Counted from the stretch's first letter, positions 52,299 through 61,168 are shown. The stretch is DNA of 64,000 nt from Pseudomonas parafulva NBRC 16636 = DSM 17004 (GCF_000730645.1 NZ_BBIU01000026.1:25817-89816), one strand, 5' to 3'. A program made the numbers and translations. The notes: generated by a model from the sequence alone, not told the origin.

Positions 52299-53678
52299 TC
52301 AGGCTAGCTTCACCGCTGCCAACGGCCGGCGAGACAGCAGGCTGACTACCACAAAGCTCACCAGGCCAATGGCCAGGCTGTAGTAGATCGGCGTGTTCGC
52401 CTCCAGGCCATCCTTGAACATGAACAGCAGCGCGGTCGCGAAGCCCAGCGTCATGCTGGCGATGGCCCCCGCGGTGCTGGCGCGTTTCCAGAAAATGGCC
52501 CCGATCAAAGGCACCAGCATACCGCCCACCAGCAGGTTGTAGGCCAGGGTCAGTGCGCTGATCACGTCGTTGACCACCAGTGCGATGCCCAGCACCACCA
52601 GCCCGGTGATCAGCGTGAACAGGCGGCTGATGCCCAGGCTGGATTGCTTGCCACCCCGCAGCCGTGGCAGCAGGTCTTCGGTCAGGGTCGTGGATGCTGC
52701 CAACAGGCCCGCGCTGGCCGTGGACATCATCGCCGCCAGGGCCGCCGCCATCAGCAAGCCACGAATGCCGTCGGGCAGGGTGGTCTTGATCATCTCGGCA
52801 AAGGCGTTGTTCGGGTTGGCCAGGTCGGGCATCAGTACATGGGCCGCCATGCCGATCACTGCGCAGGCCAGGCCATATAGCACGCAGTACACCCCGGCGG
52901 TGGTGCCGGCACGCTGGCAAACCTTCTCGTCACGGGCAGTGAACACCCGCTGCCAGATATCCTGGCCGATCAGAATGCCGAAGAAGTAGATGAGGAAGTA
53001 GGTGATGATGGTGTCCCAGCCGATGGTGGTCAGCTGGAAGCTGGCCGCCGGCAGCTTGGCCATCAACGTGTCCCAGCCGCCTGCCTTGTACAGGCACACC
53101 GGCAGCAGGATGAACATCAGCCCCACGGTCTTGATCACGAACTGCACGATGTCGGTGAGGGTCAGCGACCACATGCCGCCAATGGTCGAGTACAGCACCA
53201 CCACACCGCCCCCCAGTAGCAGCGAGGCCCAGAACGGCAGGTCGAGCAGTACCTGCAGCACAGTGGCCATGGCCAGCGTGGAGGTCACGGCGATCATCAG
53301 CGCGTAGGCCAGCATGATCACGGCACTGGCCTGGCGCGCGGTGGGGTTGTAACGGCGCTCCAGCACCTGGGTCACGGTGAAGATGCGCAGGCGCAGCAGC
53401 GGCTTGGCCAGGAACAGGTTGATGGCGATGATGCCCAGGCCCAGCGCTGCGCACAGCCAGAAGCCCGAAATGCCGTGTACGTAACCCAGGCGCACGGTGC
53501 CGACCGTGGATGCGCCACCCAGCACGGTGGTGGCCATGGTGCCCATGTACAACACAGGCCCCAGGTTGCGCCCGGCCACCAGGTAGTCTTCATGGGTTTT
53601 TGCGCGGCGCATGCCGTACCAGCCAAGCCCTAGCATGGCGGCGGTATAGATCATTACAACAATGATGTCCAAGGCCAT
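52299..53678 (-). CDS. Sodium/solute symporter (SSS family)
   Basis: The 459-aa inner-membrane protein has about 13 hydrophobic helices. EDYLVAGRNLG near residue 31, the middle IGGMWSLTLTDIVQ and the A-A-M-M-S-T-A-S-A-G-L-L-A-A-S-T block are hallmarks of the SSS family. It imports a solute with Na+. Its position next to gbuA suggests a guanidino compound or related amine substrate, but this is inference. It lies 157 bases downstream of gbuA on the same strand. Confidence 0.88.
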   Translation of the reverse strand: MALDIIVVMIYTAAMLGLGWYGMRRAKTHEDYLVAGRNLGPVLYMGTMATTVLGGASTVGTVRLGYVHGISGFWLCAALGLGIIAINLFLAKPLLRLRIFTVTQVLERRYNPTARQASAVIMLAYALMIAVTSTLAMATVLQVLLDLPFWASLLLGGGVVVLYSTIGGMWSLTLTDIVQFVIKTVGLMFILLPVCLYKAGGWDTLMAKLPAASFQLTTIGWDTIITYFLIYFFGILIGQDIWQRVFTARDEKVCQRAGTTAGVYCVLYGLACAVIGMAAHVLMPDLANPNNAFAEMIKTTLPDGIRGLLMAAALAAMMSTASAGLLAASTTLTEDLLPRLRGGKQSSLGISRLFTLITGLVVLGIALVVNDVISALTLAYNLLVGGMLVPLIGAIFWKRASTAGAIASMTLGFATALLFMFKDGLEANTPIYYSLAIGLVSFVVVSLLSRRPLAAVKLA

Positions 53679-53835
53679 TGGGGGTCTCCCGATTATCTTT
53701 ATTATGGCGAGATCGGCGGCTCGGGCGGTGTTCGCCCGGCAGCCTTTGTAGGTGTTGGCGGGCCTCTATGGCCCTCCCTCATGGCTCCTGCCGGGGGTAC
53801 CTCTGTACTGCAACTACGAACGTTGGGTCAGTTGC

Positions 53836-54786
53836 CTAGCGGCGCACTACGCCGGGCAACACGCACAGCATCTCGAACAGCAGGTTGGCGCCCAGCAGCG
53901 AGGTATTGCCGGAGGTGTCGTAGGGCGGGGAGACCTCGACCAGGTCGCAGCCGATCAGGTCGAGGCCGTGGCAGCCGCGAATGATCTCCATCGCCTGAAT
54001 GGTGGTCAAACCGCCAATTTCCGGTGTGCCGGTGCCAGGCGCCCAGGCCGGGTCGATGCCATCGATGTCGAACGACAGGTATACCGGCCCGCCCCCGACT
54101 TTCTCCCGCACCTCGGCCATGAGCGGCGCCAGCGACTTGTGCCAGCACTCCTCGGCCTGCACCACGCGAAAGCCCTGGCGACGGCTCCAGTTGAAGTCAT
54201 CGGCGGTGTAGCCCTGGGCACGCAAGCCAATCTGCACCACACGGTCGCAATCGAGCAGGCCCTCTTCCACGGCGCGGCGGAAGGTGGTGCCATGGGCGAT
54301 TTTCTCGCCGAACATGTGGTCGTTGACGTCGGCATGGGCGTCGATGTGCACCAGGCCGATCTTGCCATGCTTCTTGTGCAGGGCACGCAGGATAGGCAGG
54401 GTGATGGTGTGGTCGCCACCCAGGGTGAGGGGGATGATGTTGTGTTCCAGCACCTCGTCGTACGCTTCTTCGATGATGCGCACGGCGTCCAGCAGGTTGA
54501 AGGTGTTGATGGCCACGTCGCCGATATCAGCCACCGACAGTGAATCGAACGGGGCGGCGCCGGTGGCCATGTTGTAGGGGCGGATCATCACCGATTCGGC
54601 GCGGATCTGCCGTGGCCCAAAGCGCGTGCCGGAGCGCAGCGAGGTGCCGATATCCAGCGGCACGCCAATGAATGCAGCATCCAGGCCTTCAGCGGTTTGC
54701 AGGTGGGGCAGGCGCAGCATGGTGGCGATGCCGCCGAAACGCGGCATTTCGTTGCCGCCCAGTGGTTGGTGGAGGATCTTGTCCAC
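53836..54786 (-). CDS. gbuA: Guanidinobutyrase (agmatinase/arginase family)
   Basis: This 316-aa Mn-dependent ureohydrolase has metal ligands His126 (GGDHT), Asp149, His151 and Asp153 (HIDAHAD) and the later SFDIDGIDPAWAPGTGTPE. The sequence is very close to GbuA of P. aeruginosa as I recall it, which cleaves 4-guanidinobutyrate to GABA and urea. The start is taken as GTG 54786 (MDKILHQPLGG), with TGAGG six bases upstream; the ATG at 54798 lacks a site. It is divergent from the LysR gene gbuR. Confidence 0.9.
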   Translation of the reverse strand: MDKILHQPLGGNEMPRFGGIATMLRLPHLQTAEGLDAAFIGVPLDIGTSLRSGTRFGPRQIRAESVMIRPYNMATGAAPFDSLSVADIGDVAINTFNLLDAVRIIEEAYDEVLEHNIIPLTLGGDHTITLPILRALHKKHGKIGLVHIDAHADVNDHMFGEKIAHGTTFRRAVEEGLLDCDRVVQIGLRAQGYTADDFNWSRRQGFRVVQAEECWHKSLAPLMAEVREKVGGGPVYLSFDIDGIDPAWAPGTGTPEIGGLTTIQAMEIIRGCHGLDLIGCDLVEVSPPYDTSGNTSLLGANLLFEMLCVLPGVVRR

Positions 54787-54931
54787 GGTGGGCCTCATCA
54801 GTCGGTCGATTGTTGTGTTTGTTCGAACCTGTGCCGCGTGGTCTTGCCGGTGTGCAGCGGGCGGCGGCCAGGGACATTTCGGCCAAGTCTGCGCAACGGG
54901 GGGCAGGGGAAGAATCGCTACCGGCAAAAAC

Positions 54932-54955
54932 TTAGTTCAGGAATTTCTAAACTAA
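54932..54955. promoter_or_regulatory. Inverted repeat between gbuA and gbuR
   Basis: TTAGTT at 54932-54937 and AACTAA at 54950-54955 form a 6-bp inverted repeat with a 12-base AT-rich spacer. It lies about 53-76 bases before the gbuR start and 146-169 before gbuA. LysR proteins bind such T-N11-A type dyads, so this is a candidate GbuR operator. Confidence 0.5.
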
Positions 54956-55007
54956 AGGCCGCCTAGCGGTTAGACTTCGCGCCAACCCTGTGCGGAATCG
55001 TTTATCC

Positions 55008-55901
55008 ATGGCCTCGACACTGCCCGACCTGAAACTGCTGCGCATCTTCGTCAGCGTGGTGCGCCACCAGGGCTTCGCCAACGCACAGCGCGAACTGAAC
55101 CTGTCCACCTCCGCCATCAGCACCTACATGAGCCAGCTGGAAGGCGCCCTCGGGCTGGTGCTGTGCCACCGTGGCCGCGGCGGCTTCAGCCTGACCAGCA
55201 AGGGGGAGCTGTTCCACCAGGAAACCTTGCGCTTGCTGGCTGAGCTGGACGGCTTCGAGCAATACGCGGCAGCGCTCAAGGGCGAGCTGCGCGGCACCCT
55301 CAACCTGGGCGTAATCGACTCCACGGTCGGCGACCGCGCCTTGCCCCTGGCCGAAGCCATCGGCGCCTACAGCCAGGAACACCCGGCTGTGCACCTGCAC
55401 CTGTCCGTGTCCAGCCCTTACGAGTTGCAGCTGGGCGTACAGGACAACCGCCTGGACTTGGCCATCGGGGCGTTTTCCTCGCGCATGAGCGGGCTGGTGT
55501 ACCAGCCGTTGTACCGGGAGCAGCACTGGCTGTACTGCAGCAGCCGCCACCCGTTGTACGCCGAACGGCGCATTCCCGAACAGGTGGTGACCCAACAGCG
55601 CATGGTGGGGCGTGGTTACTGGAGCCAGGCCGAGCTGGCGCGACATGGGTTCAAGCACAGCGCCGCCACGGTGGAGAGCATGGAGGCGCAACTGATCCTG
55701 ATTCTGTCGGGTGCCTATATCGGCTACCTGCCCGAGCACTATGCCCAGGCCTGGGCAGACAAGGGCGACCTGCGGGTGCTCTCGCCGTCCACCTTTGGCT
55801 ACCAGGCGCCGTTCTCCATGATCACTCGCCGTGGGCGCAGCCGCGAGCCGCTGATTCAAACCTTCCGCGATCTGCTGAAAAGCCAACTGAACGTGGGCTG
55901 A
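55008..55901 (+). CDS. gbuR: LysR-family regulator of gbuA
   Basis: The 297-aa protein has a winged helix-turn-helix near residues 20-50 (GFANAQRELNLSTSAISTYMSQLEG is the region) and a ligand-binding domain. Its position divergent from gbuA matches GbuR in P. aeruginosa, which activates gbuA in response to 4-guanidinobutyrate. The ATG at 55008 gives the usual family N-terminus; the GTG at 54990 in frame adds six residues. The weak site CGGAA precedes it. Confidence 0.85.
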   Translation: MASTLPDLKLLRIFVSVVRHQGFANAQRELNLSTSAISTYMSQLEGALGLVLCHRGRGGFSLTSKGELFHQETLRLLAELDGFEQYAAALKGELRGTLNLGVIDSTVGDRALPLAEAIGAYSQEHPAVHLHLSVSSPYELQLGVQDNRLDLAIGAFSSRMSGLVYQPLYREQHWLYCSSRHPLYAERRIPEQVVTQQRMVGRGYWSQAELARHGFKHSAATVESMEAQLILILSGAYIGYLPEHYAQAWADKGDLRVLSPSTFGYQAPFSMITRRGRSREPLIQTFRDLLKSQLNVG

Positions 55902-56036
55902 TTCACATCGCGTTCATGCACTTCGTCGGGCGGCCGATATTTCCTACAGCTACCGCCTCCCACTATGAAAGCGCTCTGCTACACATCAAGGTGCGCTGAT
56001 GATTTCCTCTTATTCATCCTGCAAGGATCGCCGAAG

Positions 56037-57602
56037 ATGCGCATGAATTTGCCCATTACCGAGCACGAAAGAACTTTCTCCAGCGATCAACGCCTGATCT
56101 CCACCACCGACCTGAACAGCCGCATCACCTATTGCAACGATGCCTTCGTGGCCATCAGCGGTTTTACCTACGACGAACTGGTCGGCCAACCCCATAACCT
56201 AGTGCGCCACCCCGATATGCCGCCTGCGGTGTTCGCGCATATGTGGGACACCATCAAGCAGGGCAAACCCTGGATGGGCGTGGTGAAAAACCGCGCCAAG
56301 AATGGCGATTACTATTGGGTGAGCGCCTACGTGACGCCCGTGTACGAGCACGGTCACATCAGCGGCTATGAGTCGGTACGCTCGGTACCCACCCGTGAGC
56401 AGATTCACCGCGCAGAACAGCTGTACGCGCGCCTGCGTGCCGGCCGTGCCCCTGTGCCGTTGGCGGCCAGCATCGGCCACGGTCTGGTCCAGGGCCTGCC
56501 GTTGATCGGTGCCGGGTTGGCGTCGGGGCTGGGTTACCTGTGGCTACCGCCTCAGGCTGCACTCGGGGTGCTCGGCGCCAGCCTGTTGATGGCGTGGGGC
56601 CTGGTGCAGCGCCAGCAGCGGCAGGCGATTCGCCGCACGTTGGCTGAACACCCCAAGGCGTTCACCAGCCCGCTGGTGGCGCTGACCTACAGCAGCAACC
56701 CCGGCCTGCATGGCCAGCTGGACCTGGCCATTCTTAGCGAAGAGGCTCGCCTGCAAACCGCCCTGACTCGGCTGGAGGATGCCGGTGTAGGCGTCAAGGC
56801 CCGAGCGGCACAGTCGTCGGCGCTGTCCGATGACCAGGCGCGCATGCTGGAACGCCAGCGCAGCGAAACCGACCAGTCCGCCACGGCCATCGCCGAGATG
56901 GCCGCGACCATCCAGGAGGTCACGCACAACGTGCAAAGCACTGCACATGCGGCAGGTGATGCCGACCAGCTGGCGCAACAGGGTAGCGCGCTGGCCCTTA
57001 AAAGCCTGCAGGCCATGGGCAGCATGCGCGACGCGGTCAACGACATCGGCCAGGCGGTCAACGCCCTGGCCGAGCAGACCCAGTCGATTGGCAGCGTGGT
57101 GGACGTGATTACCGCGATCGCCGAGCAGACCAACCTGCTGGCACTCAATGCGGCCATCGAGGCCGCCCGTGCCGGCGAGCAGGGCCGCGGCTTCGCCGTG
57201 GTGGCCGATGAGGTGCGTTCGCTGGCCCAGCGCACCCGTACCTCGACCGAGGAAATCCACCAGATCATCGATTCGTTGCGCGCAGGTGCTGAACGGGCCG
57301 TGAACTCAGCCAGCCGGGGTGAGCAGATTTCGCGGGACAGTGTGTACAGTGTCGAAGCCGTGCAGGCTGCGCTCAGCGGCATCGCCCAGGCCGTCAGCCG
57401 CATCACAGGCATGAGCCAGCAGATGGCCACGGCGTCGGAGCAGCAGAGCCACGTTGCCGAGGATATCAACCAGCAGATCACCCGCATCGCCCAGCTCAGT
57501 GATCAAAGCGCCGGCCAGGCCCGGCAGGGCGCGCAGATCAGCCAGGACCTGGAGCGCATGGCCGATTACCTGCACAGCCTGGCCGAGCGCTTCAACCGCT
57601 GA
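56037..57602 (+). CDS. aer: Aer-type PAS chemoreceptor
   Basis: This 521-aa methyl-accepting chemotaxis protein has an N-terminal PAS domain (about 1-120, with ITYCNDAFVAISGFTYDELVG and the KNGDYYWV strand) that likely binds FAD. A hydrophobic hairpin follows (about 147-195), then a long signalling coiled coil with the MCP hairpin ALNAAIEAARAGEQGRGFAV. It senses redox or energy state rather than an outside ligand. AAGGA precedes the ATG at 56037. P. putida has several Aer paralogues, and the exact one is not certain. It follows gbuR, as BdlA does in P. aeruginosa. Confidence 0.88.
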   Translation: MRMNLPITEHERTFSSDQRLISTTDLNSRITYCNDAFVAISGFTYDELVGQPHNLVRHPDMPPAVFAHMWDTIKQGKPWMGVVKNRAKNGDYYWVSAYVTPVYEHGHISGYESVRSVPTREQIHRAEQLYARLRAGRAPVPLAASIGHGLVQGLPLIGAGLASGLGYLWLPPQAALGVLGASLLMAWGLVQRQQRQAIRRTLAEHPKAFTSPLVALTYSSNPGLHGQLDLAILSEEARLQTALTRLEDAGVGVKARAAQSSALSDDQARMLERQRSETDQSATAIAEMAATIQEVTHNVQSTAHAAGDADQLAQQGSALALKSLQAMGSMRDAVNDIGQAVNALAEQTQSIGSVVDVITAIAEQTNLLALNAAIEAARAGEQGRGFAVVADEVRSLAQRTRTSTEEIHQIIDSLRAGAERAVNSASRGEQISRDSVYSVEAVQAALSGIAQAVSRITGMSQQMATASEQQSHVAEDINQQITRIAQLSDQSAGQARQGAQISQDLERMADYLHSLAERFNR

Positions 57603-57654
57603 TCGCGCCCGCGGCGCAGGTTCTGTGGCACACTGCGCCGCCCAGGAGAACCCC

Positions 57655-58254
57655 ATGCCCAGACCCCGTTGCGAGCGGTGCCAGCGCCCCGGCGAGCACT
57701 GCCTCTGCCCGTTGATTCCCACATTGGGCAGTCGCACCCGTGTGCTGCTGTTGCAGCACACCAGCGAAGCCTCCCATGCCTTGAACACCGCACGGCTGGT
57801 GGCGCTCGGTCTGCAGAATGCCCAGTTGCTGGTTGGCGAGGTGTTCGAAGACTTGGGCACACTATTGGCTGCCCCCGGCTATCGGCCGGTGTTGCTGTTT
57901 CCGGGGAATGATGCCCAGCCGCTGACGGCGGGCGGCCAACAGGACGACAGGCCGTTACTGTTGGTGGTGCCGGACGGTACCTGGCGCAAGGCCCGCAAGT
58001 TGCTGTACCTCAACCCTTTGCTGGCGACGCTGCCGAAGGTAACCCTGAAGGCCGGTGGGGTATCCCGCTACAGGCTGCGCAAGGCACCCAAGGAAGGCGC
58101 CTTGTCCACCCTCGAAGCGGTGGTGCGGGCATTGAATGAGCTCGAATGCCCCAACAGCTTCGACGGGTTGCTGGCACCCTTCGACGCGTTGATAGACGGG
58201 CAGATCAAGGCGATGGGTGACGCCACTTACCAGCGCAACCACGGCGCCGGTTGA
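57655..58254 (+). CDS. DTW-domain tRNA aminocarboxypropyltransferase
   Basis: This 199-aa protein carries N-terminal Cys pairs (CERCQRPGEHCLCPL), the S-adenosylmethionine-binding DTW region VVPDGTWRKARK near residues 104-115, and the family's LSTLEAVVRAL helix. DTW proteins (TapT/TuaA type) add the acp group to tRNA uridine. AGGAG precedes the ATG. It stands in the same direction as aer with a gap of 52 bases. Confidence 0.86.
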   Translation: MPRPRCERCQRPGEHCLCPLIPTLGSRTRVLLLQHTSEASHALNTARLVALGLQNAQLLVGEVFEDLGTLLAAPGYRPVLLFPGNDAQPLTAGGQQDDRPLLLVVPDGTWRKARKLLYLNPLLATLPKVTLKAGGVSRYRLRKAPKEGALSTLEAVVRALNELECPNSFDGLLAPFDALIDGQIKAMGDATYQRNHGAG

Positions 58255-58295
58255 ACGCATGGCGCCCCTACCGGGCGCCATGCTGCGGGCTGCGG

Positions 58296-59654
58296 TCAGC
58301 GCATGTCTGGCAGGCGGGCGTCGGTGCGCACTTCGGTGGTGGCGTAGGCTTCTGGCGGCAGCGAGATCCGCTGCTTGCTGAGCAACTCGCCCATGGTCGC
58401 CAGCACGCGGTAACGCGAGTATTCCTCGGTATAGCGCACCTCGGTGTAGCGGCGGTCAGCGTTGTACAGTTCGTTCTCACTGTCCAGCACGTCCAGCAGG
58501 GTACGCTGGCCCAGGCCGAACTGGTCCTGGTACGCGGCACGCACACGCTTGGTGGTGTCGGCGTATTCACGTGCGGTTGGCAGCTGCTTGCTGGCGTTGG
58601 TCATGGCGTTCCAGGCCAGGCTCAGGTTCTCGGTCAGCTCGCGCAGGGCATTGTTGCGAATGTCCAGGGCCTGGTTGATCTTGTGCGAGTCGGAGCGCAG
58701 GCGTGCGCTGTCGCTGCCGCCGCGGAACAGGTTGTAGTTCATTTCAACACCGGCTTGCCAGTCGTTGTTGCTGTGGCCTTTTTCGCCGCCAGTGTTGTTG
58801 TTGGCACCGGTTGCCAGAATGGCGTCGAAGCGCGGGTAGAAGGTCGACTTGCCGACTTCGTACTGCTTCTCGGCAGCGTTCACGTCAGCCTGGGCCGACT
58901 TGATGTACGGGTTGTTCTGGCGCATGCCTTCGCGGGCTTCTTCCAGGTTGGCCGGCATCTGCACATTGATCGACTGCGGGTCCTCCAGCTCATCGGGCAC
59001 CCGGCCTACCACGCTGAAGAAGTTGGCTTCAGCATCGGCCAGGTCGACTTCGGCGGTGTCCAGGTTGTTCTCGGCCAGTGCGCGACGGGCGCGAGACTGG
59101 TCAAGGTCAGCGGTGCTGCCCACGCCGCGCTCGTTGCGCAGGCCGATCTGGTCATTGACCCGCAGGTGGGCTTGCAGGTTGTTCTTGGCCAGGGTTACCA
59201 GTTCGCGGCGCTTGAGCACTTCCAGGTAGACCTCGATGGCACGCAGGGCAACGTCCTGGGCCACGGCCTGGGTGTAGTAGGCGCGCGAAGTGGAGACTGC
59301 TTCGGTGCGGCCTACCTCGTTGGAAGTGTTGAACCCGTCGAAGATCATCTGCCGCAGGCGCAGCTCGGACTGCGTGTAGTTCAGGGTTTCCTTGTTATGC
59401 CTGCCCTGGGCGCGGGTGTTGGCATTATCGGAACGCTGGCGGCCATAGCCGGCGACCAGGTCTACGGACGGGTAGTAGCCACCGCGGGCAAACTTCACGT
59501 CTTCGTCTGCAGACAGCTTGCTGTTGCGGTTGGAGCTGACCTGGGGATGGTAGTCCACGGCGCTCTGCACAGCTTCGGTGATCGACATCGCCTGTACGTT
59601 GGCACTTACCAGAGCCAACAGTAATGCACTGGTGATGGGGTTCAAAACGCGCAT
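58296..59654 (-). CDS. TolC-family outer-membrane channel (LapE/AggA-like)
   Basis: The 452-aa protein has a signal peptide ending near residue 22 (SANVQA) and two repeats of the OEP fold with long helical hairpins. TEAVQSAVDYHPQV starts the first, and the second half includes the L-F-R-G-G-S-D-S-A-R stretch and V-L-D-S-E-N-E-L-Y-N-A. I recall that P. putida KT2440 PP_4519 (AggA/LapE), the outer-membrane partner of the LapBC adhesin exporter, sits in this neighbourhood beside a DTW gene. The assignment to LapE is inference; other type I or efflux roles are possible. Confidence 0.82.
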   Translation of the reverse strand: MRVLNPITSALLLALVSANVQAMSITEAVQSAVDYHPQVSSNRNSKLSADEDVKFARGGYYPSVDLVAGYGRQRSDNANTRAQGRHNKETLNYTQSELRLRQMIFDGFNTSNEVGRTEAVSTSRAYYTQAVAQDVALRAIEVYLEVLKRRELVTLAKNNLQAHLRVNDQIGLRNERGVGSTADLDQSRARRALAENNLDTAEVDLADAEANFFSVVGRVPDELEDPQSINVQMPANLEEAREGMRQNNPYIKSAQADVNAAEKQYEVGKSTFYPRFDAILATGANNNTGGEKGHSNNDWQAGVEMNYNLFRGGSDSARLRSDSHKINQALDIRNNALRELTENLSLAWNAMTNASKQLPTAREYADTTKRVRAAYQDQFGLGQRTLLDVLDSENELYNADRRYTEVRYTEEYSRYRVLATMGELLSKQRISLPPEAYATTEVRTDARLPDMR

Positions 59655-59964
59655 GGGTACCTCTCCCTGATCCTGGGTTGATCCTGCTTTTCGCCAAAAA
59701 AATGACTATATCGTGATGTCGTATAGTGTTGCAGGTTTTTAATCCCACAGCTAAGTACATTCAGCGCGATATATAAGAAGATTTATTCATATCAAACTGC
59801 CATGTGCGACCTATTTTGTCTAACGACAATGTAATTTATCGACCGAATTGTCCTCGGTTTCCCGTTCAGATCCTTGTGAAATAAGGGTTGCGGGCGGTTC
59901 CAGAACGAAAGCCGCTAAGAGGACGGGGAGCTAGGCGATATTGATATTTGGCGACAGAATATTG
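59655..59964. promoter_or_regulatory. AT-rich regulatory region upstream of the TolC-like gene
   Basis: This 310-base gap is much more AT-rich than the rest, mainly at 59690-59850. No ORF was found. It holds a FleQ-like 14-mer at 59830-59843. A GACA-N6-TGTC inverted repeat occurs near 59955-59968 and overlaps the ybaN stop. The AT-rich core likely carries the TolC-like promoter. Confidence 0.55.
59830..59843 (-). promoter_or_regulatory. FleQ-like box ahead of the TolC-like gene
   Basis: TGTAATTTATCGAC at 59830-59843 matches the reverse form of the FleQ consensus that I recall (GTCAATTTATTGAC) at 10 of 14 positions, including the AATTTAT core and the final GAC. It is about 180 bases upstream of the gene start. 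FleQ is the c-di-GMP-responsive regulator of flagella and adhesin genes. Confidence 0.4.
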
Positions 59965-60330
59965 TCACGCCCTGGGTGGCAACGTCTTCTGTTTGAGGAT
60001 GTAAAGGCTCACCAACAGGGCGCTGGCCAGCATGAAGACACGCGCCCACGGCAGGGGCACGAGGTAGCAGGAGAGGCCGATACTGGCCCACATCAAGGCG
60101 ATGGCGTACACCTTGGCCTTCAGTGGGATACCTTCACCACTCAAGTAGCCGTGGATCCATGGCCCCAGTTTGGGGTGATGCACCAGCCAGTGATGAAAGC
60201 GGGGGGAGCTGCGGGCGAAGCAGGCTGCGGCAAGCAGCAGAAAAGGCGTGGTAGGCAGCACCGGTAGAAAGATGCCCACCACGCCCAGCGCTACGCTGAG
60301 CCAGCCGATGGCCAGCAGCAGGTAGCGCAC
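59965..60330 (-). CDS. YbaN/DUF454 inner-membrane protein
   Basis: The 121-aa protein has three or four helices. The start holds the family motif LGVVGIFLPVLPTTPFLLLAAACFARSS, followed by a loop with H-H-W-L-V-H-H-P. DUF454 (YbaN) proteins are conserved membrane proteins of unknown function. It lies 7 bases after the YecA-type gene on the same strand and is almost surely co-transcribed. Confidence 0.87.
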   Translation of the reverse strand: MRYLLLAIGWLSVALGVVGIFLPVLPTTPFLLLAAACFARSSPRFHHWLVHHPKLGPWIHGYLSGEGIPLKAKVYAIALMWASIGLSCYLVPLPWARVFMLASALLVSLYILKQKTLPPRA

Positions 60331-60337
60331 AGAGGGC

Positions 60338-60925
60338 TCAGTGGTGACGTGGCTTGAGCAGGGCAGGCTTCTCTTCCGGGGCGTGCAGCAGCAGGAACAG
60401 CGCCGTCAGGGCTTCCGGGATCTGCACGATCATGTCGTCCTGCAGGCTGGCATTGGCGGCGATGTCGGCGAACTCCGGTTGCTCATCGAACAGGCCCGAA
60501 CCGACCATGATCGGCAGCAGCATTTCGCTCACTTCCTCTTCGGCGTTTTCGAACCACGCTTCCTCGCGCAGGAACACGCCTTCCATGAAGCCGATGCACC
60601 AGCCGCGCAGGTCGGAGTCGTCTGGCTCGTCGGTGAGGTCGAGGTCGCAGGGCAGTTCGAACTCATCGTCGCTGGCCAACTGGCGGGCGATATGGGCCTT
60701 GAGCGCCACCAGCGTGGCTTCGATCTCGGTGCGCTGGGCGTCGCTGGCGTAGCGGGGTTCCTCGGCGAACAGGGCGTCGATCCACTCACGCTCAGGCACG
60801 TCTTCGGCATTGATCGACAAGGCGGTCAGGTAGCCGTGGGCGGCGACATAGTCCAACGCTTCTTCGTGCAGCTCGTCGGCGTCGAGGAAGGCTTGCAGGC
60901 GGGTCAGTTGCTCGGCGAAGGGCAT
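60338..60925 (-). CDS. YecA/UPF0149-like protein
   Basis: This 195-aa acidic protein includes F-A-E-Q-L-T-R-L-Q-A-F-L-D at the start, the middle R-G-W-C-I-G-F-M-E-G-V-F and a long acidic stretch (C-D-L-D-L-T-D-E-P-D-D). The G-F-M-x-G region is typical of the UPF0149/YgfB-YecA group. The usual C-terminal SEC-C zinc motif is missing, so it is the shorter type. The ATG at 60925 has AAGGT upstream; the frame further up to 61051 is not supported. Function unknown. Confidence 0.8.
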   Translation of the reverse strand: MPFAEQLTRLQAFLDADELHEEALDYVAAHGYLTALSINAEDVPEREWIDALFAEEPRYASDAQRTEIEATLVALKAHIARQLASDDEFELPCDLDLTDEPDDSDLRGWCIGFMEGVFLREEAWFENAEEEVSEMLLPIMVGSGLFDEQPEFADIAANASLQDDMIVQIPEALTALFLLLHAPEEKPALLKPRHH

Positions 60926-61044
60926 TACAGGGCTACCTTGGGAATAAACGATACCGAATTCTAGCACCTTGCGACGGTGGCGGGGCAAAGGAACGTCCAT
61001 CGCGGCGGTGCCTGTGCGGGGTGGTGCTGCGGTATACTTGACGG

Positions 61045-61122
61045 TTTCCAATCCAGGGGCGGGCTTTGCCGTACCTCTGGAAAAAACCGCTTACGCATTC
61101 GGCGTGTGCGGAGCGGGTTTTT
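61045..61122 (+). ncRNA. Candidate structured RNA or attenuated leader ahead of recQ
   Basis: A TATACT -10-like hexamer at 61033-61038 is followed by about 78 bases that fold as two hairpins. The first spans 61053-61080 (CCAG with CTGG, GG with CC, inner GGC-TTT-GCC). The second, 61081-61122, pairs AAAAA, CCGCT and CGCA with TGCG, AGCGG and TTTTT, ending in a T-run. This is an intrinsic terminator shape. It ends about 47 bases before the recQ ATG, so it would either be a separate short RNA or an attenuator of recQ. No clear -35 box was seen. Confidence 0.45.
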
Positions 61123-61168
61123 CGTCCAGCCTGTGTCCAGGATGGTACGGCGTTTTGTGGAGTTGCAC

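Noticed and set aside
53720..53740. Short GGGCG/CGCCC hairpin downstream of gbuA
   Set aside because: The five-base stem has no U-run and is below what high-GC sequence gives by chance.
58251..59624. 457-codon + strand frame over the TolC-like gene
   Set aside because: Antisense to a clear outer-membrane factor and composed mostly of Val, Gly and Ala.
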